NCBI GenBank assembly: GCA_963575745.1
Contig: CAUYUJ010004545.1
Span: 1-29,440 of the forward strand
Direction of reading: 5' to 3'
Length of the DNA: 29,440 bases
DNA from: Prorocentrum cordatum
Lineage: Eukaryota > Sar > Dinophyceae > Prorocentrales > Prorocentraceae
Below are positions 16,651 through 26,229 of this stretch, one piece after another. How positions within the stretch are numbered: position 1 is the stretch's first letter; the number at the start of each line of letters is the position of its first letter. The notes below the pieces were generated by a model, which worked only from the letters and a program-made list of their open reading frames with translations, was not told where the DNA came from and made no database searches. The translations under genes were made by a program, and so were the position numbers.

Positions 16651-16680
16651 CTGACCTGGGTCTGGGTTGACCCAGGTCAG
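16651..16680. other. Perfect inverted repeat, 11-bp arms
   Basis: CTGACCTGGGT (16651-16661) and ACCCAGGTCAG (16670-16680) are exact reverse complements around an 8-base loop. Position does not link it to a called gene. The following 16681-16894 has no recognised feature. Confidence 0.75.
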
Positions 16681-16894
16681 CAGATCCCCGAAGTAGGAGC
16701 CCCGATCCGCCCAGGAATTTGGGATCCTGGGGTCCTGGTCTCTTCGCCCCGCTCCACCTGAGCGACGAGAGCAAACCGGGGGCCGTCTGCGCCGACATTG
16801 GCGCCTGAGCTGCCCGCGCGAGGTCGCGCGCGAGCGCCCTCGTCTCCAATGTAGCTTGCCGCGCTGGCGGCCCGCGTAAGCCAACGCGTAAGGT

Positions 16895-17440
16895 CGCTGT
16901 GCCCTCCTCCTCTTCCTTCTCCTCCTCTCCTCCTCCTCCTCCTCCTCCTCCTCCTCCCTCTCCTCCTCCTCCTCCTCGCCCTCCTCTCCTCCTCCTCCTC
17001 GTCCTTCACTCCTCCTCCTGCCTCCCTTCCCTCCTCCCCCTTCTCCTTCTCCTCCTCCTCCTGTTTCGACGGGACCAAACACAAGGTGAATACATCAACT
17101 CCTGCGAGCTGCTTCTCCGCATTTTCACTCTCCTCCTCCTCCTCCACCTCCTCCTCTTCATCGTCTCCCTCCTTCACCTCCTGCTGCTGCTGCTGCATCC
17201 TCACTCCTCCCCACCTCCTCCCTCCTCCTCATCCTCCACTTCCTCCTCCTCCTCATCTCCACCTCCTTCCCCTCCTCCTCCTCTGTATCCTTCCGTCTCC
17301 CCTCCTTCTTCCTCCTCTTCCTGCTGCTCTCTGCTCCTCTCCCTCCTCCTCCTCCTCCCACCTCCCTCCCTCCCTCCCTCCCTCCCTAACTCCCTCCCTC
17401 CCTCCCTCCCTCCCTCCCTCCTTCCCTCCCCACCACTGTT
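16895..17440. repeat. CTC-rich tract ending in (CCCT)n
   Basis: CTC, CTT and CAC triplets fill most of the stretch, with a CTG run near 17182. At 17357-17432 the repeat becomes CCCT tetranucleotides interrupted once by AACT. A short non-CTC piece lies at 17065-17110. Confidence 0.85.
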
Positions 17441-17479
17441 CCCACCACGGTTCCACTCTCCCCACGTTCTCCACGGCCC

Positions 17480-17870
17480 CAACCATTGCCCGACTGTCCG
17501 CAGTGTCCTCACTGTCCCAGTGTCTCCTCCGATGTCCCACTGAGCTGTCCCACTGTTCCCACCACTGTCCACACTGTCCCCACCAGTGTCCCCATCGTAC
17601 CTCTGTCCCATTGTCCCACCGCCGTCCTCACCACCGCCCTCACCCGTGTTCCCACCACCACTGTACCCACTGTTTCCAACACGTTCCCACTGTCCTCACA
17701 CCACTGTCCCCACCACCACCGTCCCCACCACTGTCCCACTGTCCCCACTGTTCCCACCATTGTCCACCACCGTCCCCACCACTGTCCCACTGTCCCCACT
17801 GCTCCCACCATTGTCCCCGCTGTCCCCACCAGTGCCCCCACCAGTGTGTCAATGTCCCCACTTTCCCCGG
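17480..17870. repeat. TGTCCCCAC-type minisatellite
   Basis: Degenerate units of CACTGTCCCCACCA and CACTGTCCCAC recur throughout. A longer segment around CCACCACCGTCCCCACCACT repeats at about 17713 and 17766. Thr/Val/Pro-rich and Gly/Trp-rich frames are by-products. Confidence 0.85.
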
Positions 17871-17884
17871 CCCGGCGGCGAGAG

Positions 17885-18118
17885 GGGGGGGGTCGAACCA
17901 GTAGTGACCCCCCCCGGTTTTCGAGGGGGGGGGGAGGGGGGTTCGAATCGGTAGTGACCCCCCACGATTTTCGAGGGTGGGGGGAGGGGTTCGAACCGGT
18001 AGTGACCCCCCCCCTTTTCATGATGGACCAGGGGGGGGGGTCGAACCGGTAATTAGTGACCCCCCCTGGTTTTCCGGAAGGGGGGGTTCGAACCAGTGGT
18101 GAACCCCCCGGTTTTCCG
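17885..18118. repeat. Five ~49-bp units with C-run/G-run hairpins
   Basis: The motif GGTTCGAACC(G/A)GTAGTGA or a variant begins at about 17891, 17941, 17989, 18040 and 18086, so spacing is 46-51 bases. Each unit has a C-run, a short loop such as GGTTTTCGA, then a G-run, so each can fold into a G-C hairpin. G-runs could instead form quadruplexes. Confidence 0.85.
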
Positions 18119-18299
18119 CCAGCAGCGGTAGAACACGCTTTTTCTTTTATTTCGATCGCCGATCCGACCTTTCGATTCGATTCTGGGCTCCCCTGCCCAT
18201 GCAAGGCGTTCGCCAAAATTCGGCAGAGGACTTTTCTAAGCCTCCCCCGAGGACACAGCAGGCTCCTCAGAAGGCGCGAGAGCTTCTGAGAAGTCCCGC

Positions 18300-19100
18300 A
18301 GCTTCTGGTCATGTTCCAAATCGGTCCCAGACAAGCCACCGTGGCTTCGGGGCGGCCCAAAGGCCCCTAAACGCCCCAAGACTGTTTCAAGATGACTCAA
18401 GAGGGTCCAGTACAACACGGTACCGCAGCCTTGCAGTACTCAATAGGGCCCGAAGAGGTAAAACTCGCCCCGGAATGCGCACATTTCTAGCACGCTCGCT
18501 GTTTTCATGAGCGCAGCGTCCAAGACGGCCCTCAAAACGGCCCAAGAGGTCCCCCAGAGGGCGCCAAGACGGCCCAAAAGGGCCCCCAGAGGCACCCAGG
18601 ACCGCCCAAGACGGCCCCAAGAGGGCCCCAAGAGGGGCCCCGGGTGGGGAATCCGAACCCACATTTCGACGTCTCCGCAGTCCCCCGAGAACCCCCTTCC
18701 CTGAGAGGACCCGAGAGACACCCAAGAGCCACAAGAGAGGCCCTACGAGGCGTCAAAACTGCCTCCACGAGGCTGCCCAGAGGCTTTCCCAGAGATCCGA
18801 ACAGGCATTCAAGAGGTCTCACACCAACAAGCCAGGCACGGGCACGGTGGCCCCTCTCTGTCCTCGCATTTCGAGGCCTCGAGCCCACGGGGACCCAGGA
18901 CACCGCCTGCAGGCCCCCAAGAATTCTCCGAGAGGACCCTAAAGGCCCCCCAAAGACGTAAGAGAGGCCCCAAGAGCCCCCCAAACTGCCCCCAAGGTTC
19001 TTCAGAACAGTTTCCAAGAAGTTGCCCAGAGGGTTCCCGAAAGACCCCCACAGGCATCCAAGAAGCTCGACCAGCATCCCAGACACGGTGGCAGCATAGG
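18300..19100 (-). repeat. CTTGGGGCC-family repeat in minus orientation
   Basis: GGCCCCAAGAGG and CCCAAGACGGCC variants, the reverse complement of the plus-strand body, fill 18535-18640 densely and 18690-19070 more loosely. The conserved tail lies at 18529-18440: CTTGGACGC then GTGCTAGAAATGTGCGC on the minus strand. A non-repeat segment GTGGGGAATCCGAACCCAC at 18646-18664 interrupts the body. Confidence 0.7.
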
Positions 19101-19109
19101 TCGCAGGCT

Positions 19110-19500
19110 TCTTTACGGTCGACCCGCATGGTAAGGATAGGCAACCTTCCCAATGGTACCCATCGGTCAAGTAGGTATTTTGGAGTCCCAGATTCCAATC
19201 TACTTTGAGCGCCTTCCTACTTCAATAGTCGAGTGGCTTCACCATTTCCGTCCTCTTCAGGGGGCGCTTGGACACCCAATCTAGTTTCAACGCCTTCATA
19301 CTTTATGTTTCCACTTACTTCTTCCGACCGGTGGGTAAGAATGGGCAGCCTTCCCAAGGATACTCTTGCATCCTTGCCTCCTCGGTCCATCCTTGGCCAC
19401 TTTCGTTGGCCGCGCCCCGCTCGAAAAGCTTCGAAATGGGCGCCCAAGGCCCTTGCATTCTTATCGCGCATTCTTATGATACGGGCCGACTGTAGGAGGT
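19110..19500 (-). repeat. Dispersed repeat, one full and one partial copy
   Basis: The block 19326-19497 matches 24000-24175, sharing TTGCATCCTTGCCTC, CGGTCCATCCT, CGTTGGCCGCGC and TCGAAAAGCTTCGA. A shorter match, GCATGGTAAGGATAGGCAAC, is at 19128. Identity looks roughly 75-80% by eye. No protein is recognised in it, and no clear polymerase III boxes. Confidence 0.75.
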
Positions 19501-19504
19501 ACAC

Positions 19505-19925
19505 ATGTGGACGAGTGGCCCCGTGGCCCCTCCATTCTGTAATGTTGTTTTTTTTCTGTTCGTCTTCGGAGGCTCCGCTTCTCCTTCTGCTCCAGTTTTC
19601 CTTGCCGTTCTGCCCTCGTCTTCGTCGCCTTCATGCCTGGACTCGTCTCCCCTTTCCCGACCTCCAGACCGCCGCCCAATCGTCCTCTGGCGTCGTCCTC
19701 CTGGACACCTCCGTGCGCTCAGGGAAGGACCGTTTACTGCGTGTGCCCGCAGCGTCTTCGAACTCTACAGCTCTGTCCGCAGTCCTCGCCCGACCCTCGA
19801 CACCTCACTGCGAGCTGGGATTCCGGAGCACCTGAATACGCGCGAAGCGCGCGCGTTTTGTTCTAGTGCCCATACGATGAAGTGGATACCCTTACGCCGA
19901 TGTTATATCCCAATATCCCAGCCAG
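19505..19925. other. Mixed sequence, no gene recognised
   Basis: A plus frame is open for 142 codons from 19505 but begins with low-complexity Phe/Ser/Pro codons and shows no domain. Contains a CGCGAAGCGCGCGCG patch near 19842. Confidence 0.35.
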
Positions 19926-19931
19926 TGTTGT

Positions 19932-20112
19932 AGAGAGAGAGAGGGACAGAGGCAGAGAGAGAGACAACCTACGATATAGAAAGATAGATAGAGCGGGAAG
20001 GAGGGAGTGAGGGAATGGTGGAATGAGGTTGACAGATATAGAGAGAAAGAGAGACAGAGAGAGAGAGAGAGAGACAGAGAGAGAGACAGAGAGAGAGACA
20101 GAGAGAGACATC
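19932..20112. repeat. GAGA/GACA microsatellite
   Basis: GAGAGAGACAGAGAGA-type repeats at 19932-19963 and 20037-20110, with GATA and GGGAGG patches between. Confidence 0.9.
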
Positions 20113-20189
20113 AGAGTGAGGGGGCTGAACCGAACGGTCAGTCACTGTCCCTGGGTGCGTGGCTGAAGTGGAATTCCGCTATGCGGATT

Positions 20190-20206
20190 CTTGTTGTTGT
20201 TGCTGA

Positions 20207-20245
<39 letters not shown>

Positions 20246-20322
20246 TGATGATGATGACGACGACGACGACGACGATGATGATGATGATGATGCTGATGAT
20301 GATGCTGATGATGATGATGATT

Positions 20323-20406
<84 letters not shown>

Positions 20407-20418
20407 TTGATGTTGTCG

Positions 20419-20478
<60 letters not shown>

Positions 20479-20518
20479 TTTGCTTGTTGCTTGTTGTTTG
20501 TTGTTTGTTGTTGTCGTC
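20190..20518. repeat. Successive (GAC)n, (GAT)n, (GTT)n arrays
   Basis: GAC triplets from 20207 shift to GAT from about 20243, with GCT interruptions, then to GTT from about 20405 to 20478 and a TTGTTTGTTG tail. Adjacent arrays differ by single substitutions, consistent with one array converting into the next. Confidence 0.95.
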
Positions 20519-21035
20519 GTCCCACCCGCGACCCACCCCGCGACCCGCCCGCGACCCACCCCGCGACCCACCCGCGGCGACCCACCCGCGACCCAAACCG
20601 CGACCCACCCGCGACCCACCCCGCGACCCACCCGCGACCCTTCCGCGACCCACCCGCGACTCACCCCGCGACTCACCCCGCGACCCACCCCGATACCCCC
20701 CGGCGACCCACCCGCGACCCACCGGCGACCCACCCGCGACCCACCCGCGACCACCCCGCGACCACCCGCGAACCCACCCGCGACCCACCCGCCGGAGCCA
20801 CCGCGACCCACCCGCGACCCTCCCGCGAACCCATACCCGCGACCCCCCAAAATTTTTTCGCTCCCGGGTAGGGGTTTCTTTTTGCTCTTTCTTTTCCAGG
20901 TGGAGAACTAGCGACCCACCCTGACCCAAACCGCGCACCGCGACCCGCCCGCGACCGCCCACCCGCGACCCACCGCGACCCACCGGCGACCCACCCGCGA
21001 CCCACCCCGCGACCCACCCAAAATTTTCGGCGCCC
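20518..21035. repeat. CGACCCACC minisatellite
   Basis: Units of CGACCCACCCG and CGACCCACCC, 10-11 bases, with ACCGG and AACC variants. From 20845 the array is interrupted by the longer units described next. Confidence 0.9.
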
Positions 21036-21440
21036 GCGGCGGGCTTTTTTGCATTTGTTCCAGGTGGAGAACCTGCGACCCACCTGTGTACAAATCAGAA
21101 TTTGCTTCGCCTGCGGCGGGCTGTTTTTAAATAGATTCAAGGTGGAGGTGGAGAGCCCGCGACCCACCCGCGACCCAAACTACGTGCACTGAACAAGTCA
21201 AAACTTCGGCGCCTGCGGCGGGTTTCTTTTGCATTCGTTCCAGGTGGAGAACCTGCGACCCAAACCGGGTTCAGTGTACAAATCAAAATGTTCGGCGTCT
21301 GCGGCGGGCTGTTTTTGAATAAATTCCAGGTGAAGGTGGAGAGCCCGCGACCCACCCGCGACCCAAACTACGTTCACTGAACAAGCCAAAGATTCGGCGC
21401 CTGCGGCGGGCTGTTTTTGCATCCGTTCCGGGTGCCGCAG
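20845..21440 (+). repeat. Tandem units with acceptor-like TTCCAG|GTGGAG
   Basis: Six units share CGGCGCCTGCGGCGGGCT, a T-rich stretch, TTCCAGGTGGAGA and GCGACCCACC. Two subtypes alternate, one of about 80 and one of about 105 bases, so the higher-order period is 180-188 bases (same-subtype GGTGGAG-type sites at 21063 and 21243, and at 21141 and 21329). Each unit contains a pyrimidine-rich run ending in CAG|G or a variant. Confidence 0.8.
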
Positions 21441-21482
21441 GAGGAGGAGGAGGAGGAGGAGGAGGAGGAGGAGGAGGAGGAG
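21438..21482. repeat. (GAG)n array
   Basis: Uninterrupted GAG triplets, about fifteen copies, following the last unit of the preceding array. Confidence 0.95.
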
Positions 21483-21621
21483 GGCGCCATCGACAGGGAA
21501 GGTGAGGGCCACGAGATCCGCGGGCTCGACACCCGCGTCGCCCGCGCCCGCCCCCTCACTCTTATCCGCAATTGCGGGGTGCTACGTAACAGCTTAGCAG
21601 GTCTAGCGTCCTCGATCATGC

Positions 21622-21641
21622 CTCGAGTTCACGAACTCGAG
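21622..21641. other. Near-perfect palindrome CTCGAGTTC-AC-GAACTCGAG
   Basis: Nine-base arms are exact reverse complements around two bases. No neighbouring gene suggests a binding site. Confidence 0.7.
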
Positions 21642-22167
21642 TACTTGAGACCATGGGCCTCGTGTTCTGAGCCACACATTGGCTGCGGTCGAGGCAGGAC
21701 AGGAAGGGAGGAGAACGAGGAGGGAGGATCCGGGGGATGAGGGTGTGGGGACGACCACCGCAACGACGACGACGACGACACGCGCCCGCGGGGCAAGCGT
21801 TCGCCGCGCGTCGCCAGGGGAACACTGCCCTCGACGTGGCTCGCGACAGGCCTGCTGGCAGGGGCTGGAGGGAGGCTGGGTGGGAAGGAAGGGGGCAGGG
21901 GTGCCAGTTACTGGTTTGCGTTGTTTCGGGCTAGGGTCGAGGATCGACTACGGAGGATCGACTACGGAGGATCGAGGATCGAGGATCGAGGAGGAGGATG
22001 AGGAGGAGAAGAAGGAGGACGACAAGTGGTGCAAGGAAGCCGATCGTGGGGGGGGTTCGTCGGTGTGGGCGGAGGCTGCTGCCCCCTCGGCTCCCGCTGC
22101 GGCGGGGCCGACTGGCGCCTGTGGTAGCTACGGGTTTCTCAAGAGCGAGCGCGGCGCAGCAAGAGGG

Positions 22168-22226
22168 GGGTCCTCATCCTCCTCCTCCTCCTCCTCCTCC
22201 TCCTCGTCCTCCTCGTCCTCCTCGAC
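22168..22226. repeat. (TCC)n tract
   Basis: TCC triplets with TCG interruptions. Confidence 0.9.
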
Positions 22227-22646
22227 CCTCCTTGCTGGTCCGTCCGAGCGCCCGCTCCGGGGGGAGGCCCTGGGGACGGGGCGTGGCGGGCGCGGGCGTC
22301 GCGCGGAGGCCGTCCCGCACAGGGAGCGGCGGTGGCGCCAGGATGCTCGAACTGCGCCGTCGTCGCCCGTGGAGCCCGTCGTGAAAAGACCGGCAAAACC
22401 GCCTGTCTCCCCGCAGGCCGAGCAGCCGTCGCTTTCTTGTCCCCCCTTTTTTCCTGAGCAGATCCACCGCCCAGACGGGGATCTGATGGGCTTGTTGTCC
22501 ACCACCACCACCACCATAAGTTGGAGGGGGGAAGGAGATGGAGGGCGAGGAGGAGGAGGACGACGGGCCCCGCTTCCATGGGAAATCGCGGGTTTCCGCC
22601 GCCGAAGGAGGCGGCGCTGGCCGCATTTTGGGGAGGGCGTCCCCCC

Positions 22647-22688
22647 CGATCCATGGAGTTGGCGACTGCGCGCCGAGTCCATGGATCG
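22647..22688. other. Inverted repeat CGATCCATGGA ... TCCATGGATCG
   Basis: Eleven-base arms are exact reverse complements around a 20-base loop. Confidence 0.7.
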
Positions 22689-22869
22689 CCAATCCATGCT
22701 TGCGCGCCCCCGAACGGATGCTCGAACCGAGAGGGTGGTTTTGTGTGAACGCAGCGGTATTCCGGTCGTGTGCTTGTGCGTGTCCTGGGCCGCTGGCGCC
22801 GTTCCCTGGTCGGAGCTGGCCTCCAAGACCTGGGAGGGGTCCCTCCCTCGGGCCTACTCTCGCGTCGTC

Positions 22870-23480
22870 TTCCCCTTTTTCCTTCCTCCCCTCCTTGTCT
22901 TCTCTCCTCTACCGCGGAGTTGGGGCGAGGGCCCCCCCCCCTCGTTCTCCTCCGTCCTCCCTTCTCTCCCGCTCCGCCTCCTCTCGCTCCTCCTCTCGCT
23001 CCTCCTCTCGCTCCTCCTCTCGCTCCTCCTCTTCTCCTCGTCCCCTCCCTCCTGCCTCCTCCTGCCTCCTCTTCCTCCCTCCTCCCTTCTGCCCCCCACT
23101 CTCCCTCCTTCCTCCACCGCGTCGCCGTGGTCGCCACCGCTGTCGTCCTCGCCGCCCTCGCCCGTCGCCTGCCCCCGGCCAGGCACCACTGGAGCTGCGT
23201 GCACGTCCTGGCCGCCCTCTCCGCCCGCCGCGCCTCCGATTCGCCGTCGCGCCCGGCTGCGGACGGCGACTCCTCGCAAGGCGCCAGGGCCAGCTCGGCC
23301 TTCCTTCCTCCGCCCTCCCGCTGCGCCCTGCTCCCCCTCCTCCCTCCCTCCCCAATCCTGCTCCCCCTCTCTCTCCTGCGCCTGCTGCTGCTACTCATTC
23401 TCGTCCTCGTCCTCCTCCCTCCCTCTTCCTTCTCGGTCCTGTCCTTCTGCCTACTTCTGTGCCTATCTCTCCTGCCCCTC
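22870..23480. repeat. C/T-rich tract with CTCGCTCCTCCT repeats
   Basis: The clearest period is the 12-base CTCGCTCCTCCT, four copies at about 22982-23030. The rest is irregular CCTCC, CTTCC and CTGC text. Confidence 0.8.
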
Positions 23481-23559
23481 GTTCTGCTCTTCCTCTTTCC
23501 TCAGTTTCCTCCCAAGGGGGGGAGGAGTAGTGTCGCTTCCCCTCTGCAAGCCAGTGCCA

Positions 23560-23985
23560 TACACTGCGCCAGAGCTGCAATAATATTTGCCCCTCAGTAT
23601 ATACTCCTTACCGCCGATGTTTGAACTTCAGGGTATGGCTCAGATGAGCTATGCCTGCTGATGATGAGCCAGATCAGCTGCACCGCTGGCAATTTCCTGA
23701 TCTATGAAACACACGTTATGATCGCACACATCGGTGCCATAGTTGATTCTTCTTCTTTTTCTAACTCTGAGCTAGCATGACTATACCGCTGGCATAAGTT
23801 ACCAGTCCAAGTGATTTGCGCTTCGCCGAAAGGCTGGATGCCCAGCGCAAACATGGCAACATCTGCCGATCGTGTCGGGACGGTACAGGACCTGCCCTAC
23901 CTGCCCCAGGAAGCGCTGCCTCGGGTACAGGTCTTGACCACTACAGCGGCAGTACGCGGGATGGGCACACCGAGAATAGGTTTTA
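23560..23985. other. AT-richer sequence, no gene recognised
   Basis: This stretch is noticeably less GC-rich and free of obvious tandem repeats. GGTATGGCTCAGATGAGC at about 23632 faintly resembles a polymerase III A box, but no B box follows at the right distance. Confidence 0.4.
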
Positions 23986-23989
23986 GGTT

Positions 23990-24180
23990 TGAATACAGTC
24001 AAACCGCATAGAAAGGATGGGCACTTTTCACAAGGGCACCTTTGCATCCTTGCCTCTTCGGTCCATCCTCGGCCACTTCCGTTGGCCGCGCACCGTTCGA
24101 AAAGCTTCGACATGGGCTTCCAATGCTGCCAAGGCCCTTACATCCACATCGCGCATCCGTACTATATGGGTTGATTGTAT
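23990..24180 (-). repeat. Second copy of the 19326-19497 dispersed repeat
   Basis: Shares TTTGCATCCTTGCCTC, CGGTCCATCCTCGGCC and TCGAAAAGCTTCGA with the first copy in the same order. A short insertion (ATGCTGCC near 24123) distinguishes it. Confidence 0.75.
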
Positions 24181-24436
24181 CATGCAACCTCGGAGAATGT
24201 GCGCGACAATCAGTGGTCAACCAATAAACCATATGCTGTGTTTCATTCCCGTGACGACCTCAGGCGGGGCTCCCAACAGTCAGTGGAAGTGCATGTCGGC
24301 CTGTGCTGAAGTCGGGGATGTGCCTCTACAGGAGGAGTATTCACACATAAAACATAGTATGGGGACTACTTCTTGACTATTTTTGAATATTTGTTGATTA
24401 TTTTTAATGTGCTCTAAATTTCGCCTGTAGGAGAAC

Positions 24437-24592
24437 ATGCCCGACCTGAGCCTGTGCTCAGACGGAGGGTTCAATGTAGGACGTCGCCACCTTTTGCCAT
24501 GCCGCCCCTTCATCGACAAGACGATGGCTGGAAGTATTGCCCACCGTAAGGCCAGTCTACGCTCTGGCACCATCTCCTTTTTGATCGCGTAA
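24437..24592 (+). CDS. Candidate small exon, unrecognised protein
   Basis: AT-rich sequence at 24370-24420 ends CGCCTGTAG|GAG at 24430, an intron-to-exon-like change of composition. The frame beginning ATG 24437 reads MPDLSLCSDGGFNVGRRHLL and ends at TAA 24590-24592, 51 residues. Minus-strand frames are also open here, so strand is uncertain. No family recognised. Confidence 0.25.
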   Translation: MPDLSLCSDGGFNVGRRHLLPCRPFIDKTMAGSIAHRKASLRSGTISFLIA

Positions 24593-24671
24593 TGCAATGC
24601 TTCAAGTGCTCGGCGTGTGCAGTTTCCGCATCGACGTCGCCTTCGGCGCATGACGGCGAGCCTGGGTCTGC

Positions 24672-25217
24672 TTGGGAAGTAGAGCCGCAGTCAGCGTCAC
24701 GGTCGCAGAGAGACGTGATTTCGAGTGGAATTGCGTCCAAAGTGTGGGCAAAGCATCGATTTTACGACATACTTCCAGTTGTAATGAATTGGGGAATCAA
24801 GCGCTAGTCCACCGCCGAGTGGTTTCAGTATCGCACGAATCTGCGGGGCATCTCCTATGCGGACAACGCCAAACTGCAGAGGCGAGCTGGCATCCGGGGG
24901 CAGTGACGAGCAGTGCAGACTCAACCACGTCAGGAGAGGTGCGACTCGTACACCGCCACATTTGTTTATTGGCTCACTGTGTGTGGACCCGTGAGCCGTG
25001 CAATTCTTCAGAATTTGTTGCTGCATGTTCTTCTTCCGTACTTCTTCCTCCTGCACCTACCTCCTCTCCAACAATCCGAAGTCGTGAGTTTAACACGGCG
25101 TTGAGAAACAACCACGAGTTCCTGATCTTATCTTTTGTGCGGTATCTCTCGAGTTGGTTCGATCGGGGCCTGAGACGGGGCGGCAGCGGCGTGATTGTTC
25201 ACAACGCGCAAGCGTGA
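24672..25217 (+). CDS. Open frame, 181 codons, unrecognised
   Basis: A non-repetitive plus frame runs from 24672 to a stop at 25217 and includes REFNTALRNNHEFLILSFVR. Codons do not favour G/C endings. A minus-strand frame at 24697-25056, including SPIHYNWKYVVKSMLCPHFG, is equally plausible as coding. No domain recognised in either. Confidence 0.2.
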   Translation: MGSRAAVSVTVAERRDFEWNCVQSVGKASILRHTSSCNELGNQALVHRRVVSVSHESAGHLLCGQRQTAEASWHPGAVTSSADSTTSGEVRLVHRHICLLAHCVWTREPCNSSEFVAACSSSVLLPPAPTSSPTIRSREFNTALRNNHEFLILSFVRYLSSWFDRGLRRGGSGVIVHNAQA

Positions 25218-25339
25218 GAGCCCGTCCTCCAAGCCAGACTTCCCTTCAAAATTGGTCCCCAGACCCCTGGGCACCATCATGCTTGCTCTCAGTGCTGAGC
25301 CCAGCTGTGGCGACGACGGGGCCAAACACGGCTAAAAAC

Positions 25340-25675
25340 AAGGAGAAGGATGACGAGGGACGAGGAGGTGGAGTCGGAGGAGTAGGAGGAGGGACGAGGA
25401 TGGGGAGGAGGAGGAGGAGGAGGAGGAAGAGGTACGGGAAAGGAGGAGGAGGAGGAGGAAGGAGGAGGAGGTGAGGAGGCGGAGTAGGAGGGTGGGGAGG
25501 AGGATCGATGAGAGCGGAGTAGGAGGGGGGAGGAGGCGGAAGGGATGAGGAGGAGGGAGGAGGAGGAGGAGGAGGAGGAGGCGGGACCCGAGGAGTAGGG
25601 ATACGCGAAGGCGGAGGCGGAGGGAGGGCGAGGAGGAGGAGGAGGAGGAGGAGGGACGAGGAGGAGGACGACCAC
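25340..25675. repeat. GGA-rich tract
   Basis: GGAGGA and AGGAGG repeats with GAC, GAT and GTA interruptions; a GGAGTAGGAGGG segment recurs near 25481 and 25517. Confidence 0.9.
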
Positions 25676-25865
25676 CTCGACGTCGACGGGAAAAACACCA
25701 TCGGCAGCAAGCAGGAGAGGGCCGCCCCATGCCCGGCGCCGTGCCAGGGGCCTCGCGCGGGATCCCGCCGCCGCCCGACTTCCCGCCACCGCCGCAGCCG
25801 GCGGCGGGGCGGGGCGGGGCGCCAACGCTCGCCGCCCGATGTTCGAGGATCGAGGAAGCCCTCCT

Positions 25866-25928
25866 CTCCCTCCGCCTCCTCCTCCTCCTCCTCCTCCTCC
25901 TCCTCCTCCTCCTCCTCCTCCTCCTCCC
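25866..25928. repeat. (CTC)n array
   Basis: CTC triplets, about twenty copies, followed by CTCTCCTC-type text to about 26000. Confidence 0.9.
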
Positions 25929-26137
25929 TAGACTTCTTTCTCTCCTCTCCTCGTGCTCATATTCCCTCTTCTCCCTCTCTTTTATCCTCTCTTTTTCCTC
26001 CGCGTCCGATCTTGGCCTCCTCGTCGACGTCCTCGCGCTTCTCCTCCTGGTTCCCCGCGTGCGATTCGGGTCTCCTCTTTGTCGTCCTCATCGCTGAGTT
26101 GGAGGGTAGGGGCGAGGAGGGAAGAGGAGTAGGACGC

Positions 26138-26229
26138 GAAGGAGGAGGAGGAGGAGGAGGAGGAGGAGGAGGAGGAGGAGGAGGAGGAGGAGGAGGAAGG
26201 AGGAGGAGGAGGAGGAGGAGGAGGAGGAT
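26138..26229. repeat. (GAG)n array
   Basis: GAG triplets with two AAG changes. In the frame of the downstream segment it encodes poly-Glu. Confidence 0.9.

Larger units (their letters stand above)
21679..23583 (+). other. Long open frame of low-complexity segments
   Basis: A 634-codon plus frame crosses this interval, but it is built from Ser, Arg, Pro and Leu runs made by GAC, TCC and CTC repeats. Less repetitive parts lie at about 22030-22170 and 22360-22500, the latter with CCTGAGCAG|ATCCACC resembling an acceptor. Other frames are equally open. A real exon inside it is possible; the whole frame as one protein is unlikely. Also visible: GGATCGACTAC and GAGGATC repeats at 21938-21990. Confidence 0.3.

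Noticed and set aside
17938-17950. GGGTTCGAATCGG, similar to a tRNA or SINE B box.
   Set aside because: It is part of a five-unit hairpin array and no A box or cloverleaf surrounds it.
17885-18118. Regular repeats with spacers, considered as a CRISPR array.
   Set aside because: Spacers are not unique sequences, units vary, no cas genes, and the setting is eukaryotic.
18646-18664. GTGGGGAATCCGAACCCAC on plus, tRNA T-arm-like on minus.
   Set aside because: The loop would be nine bases, not seven, and no other tRNA arms are present.
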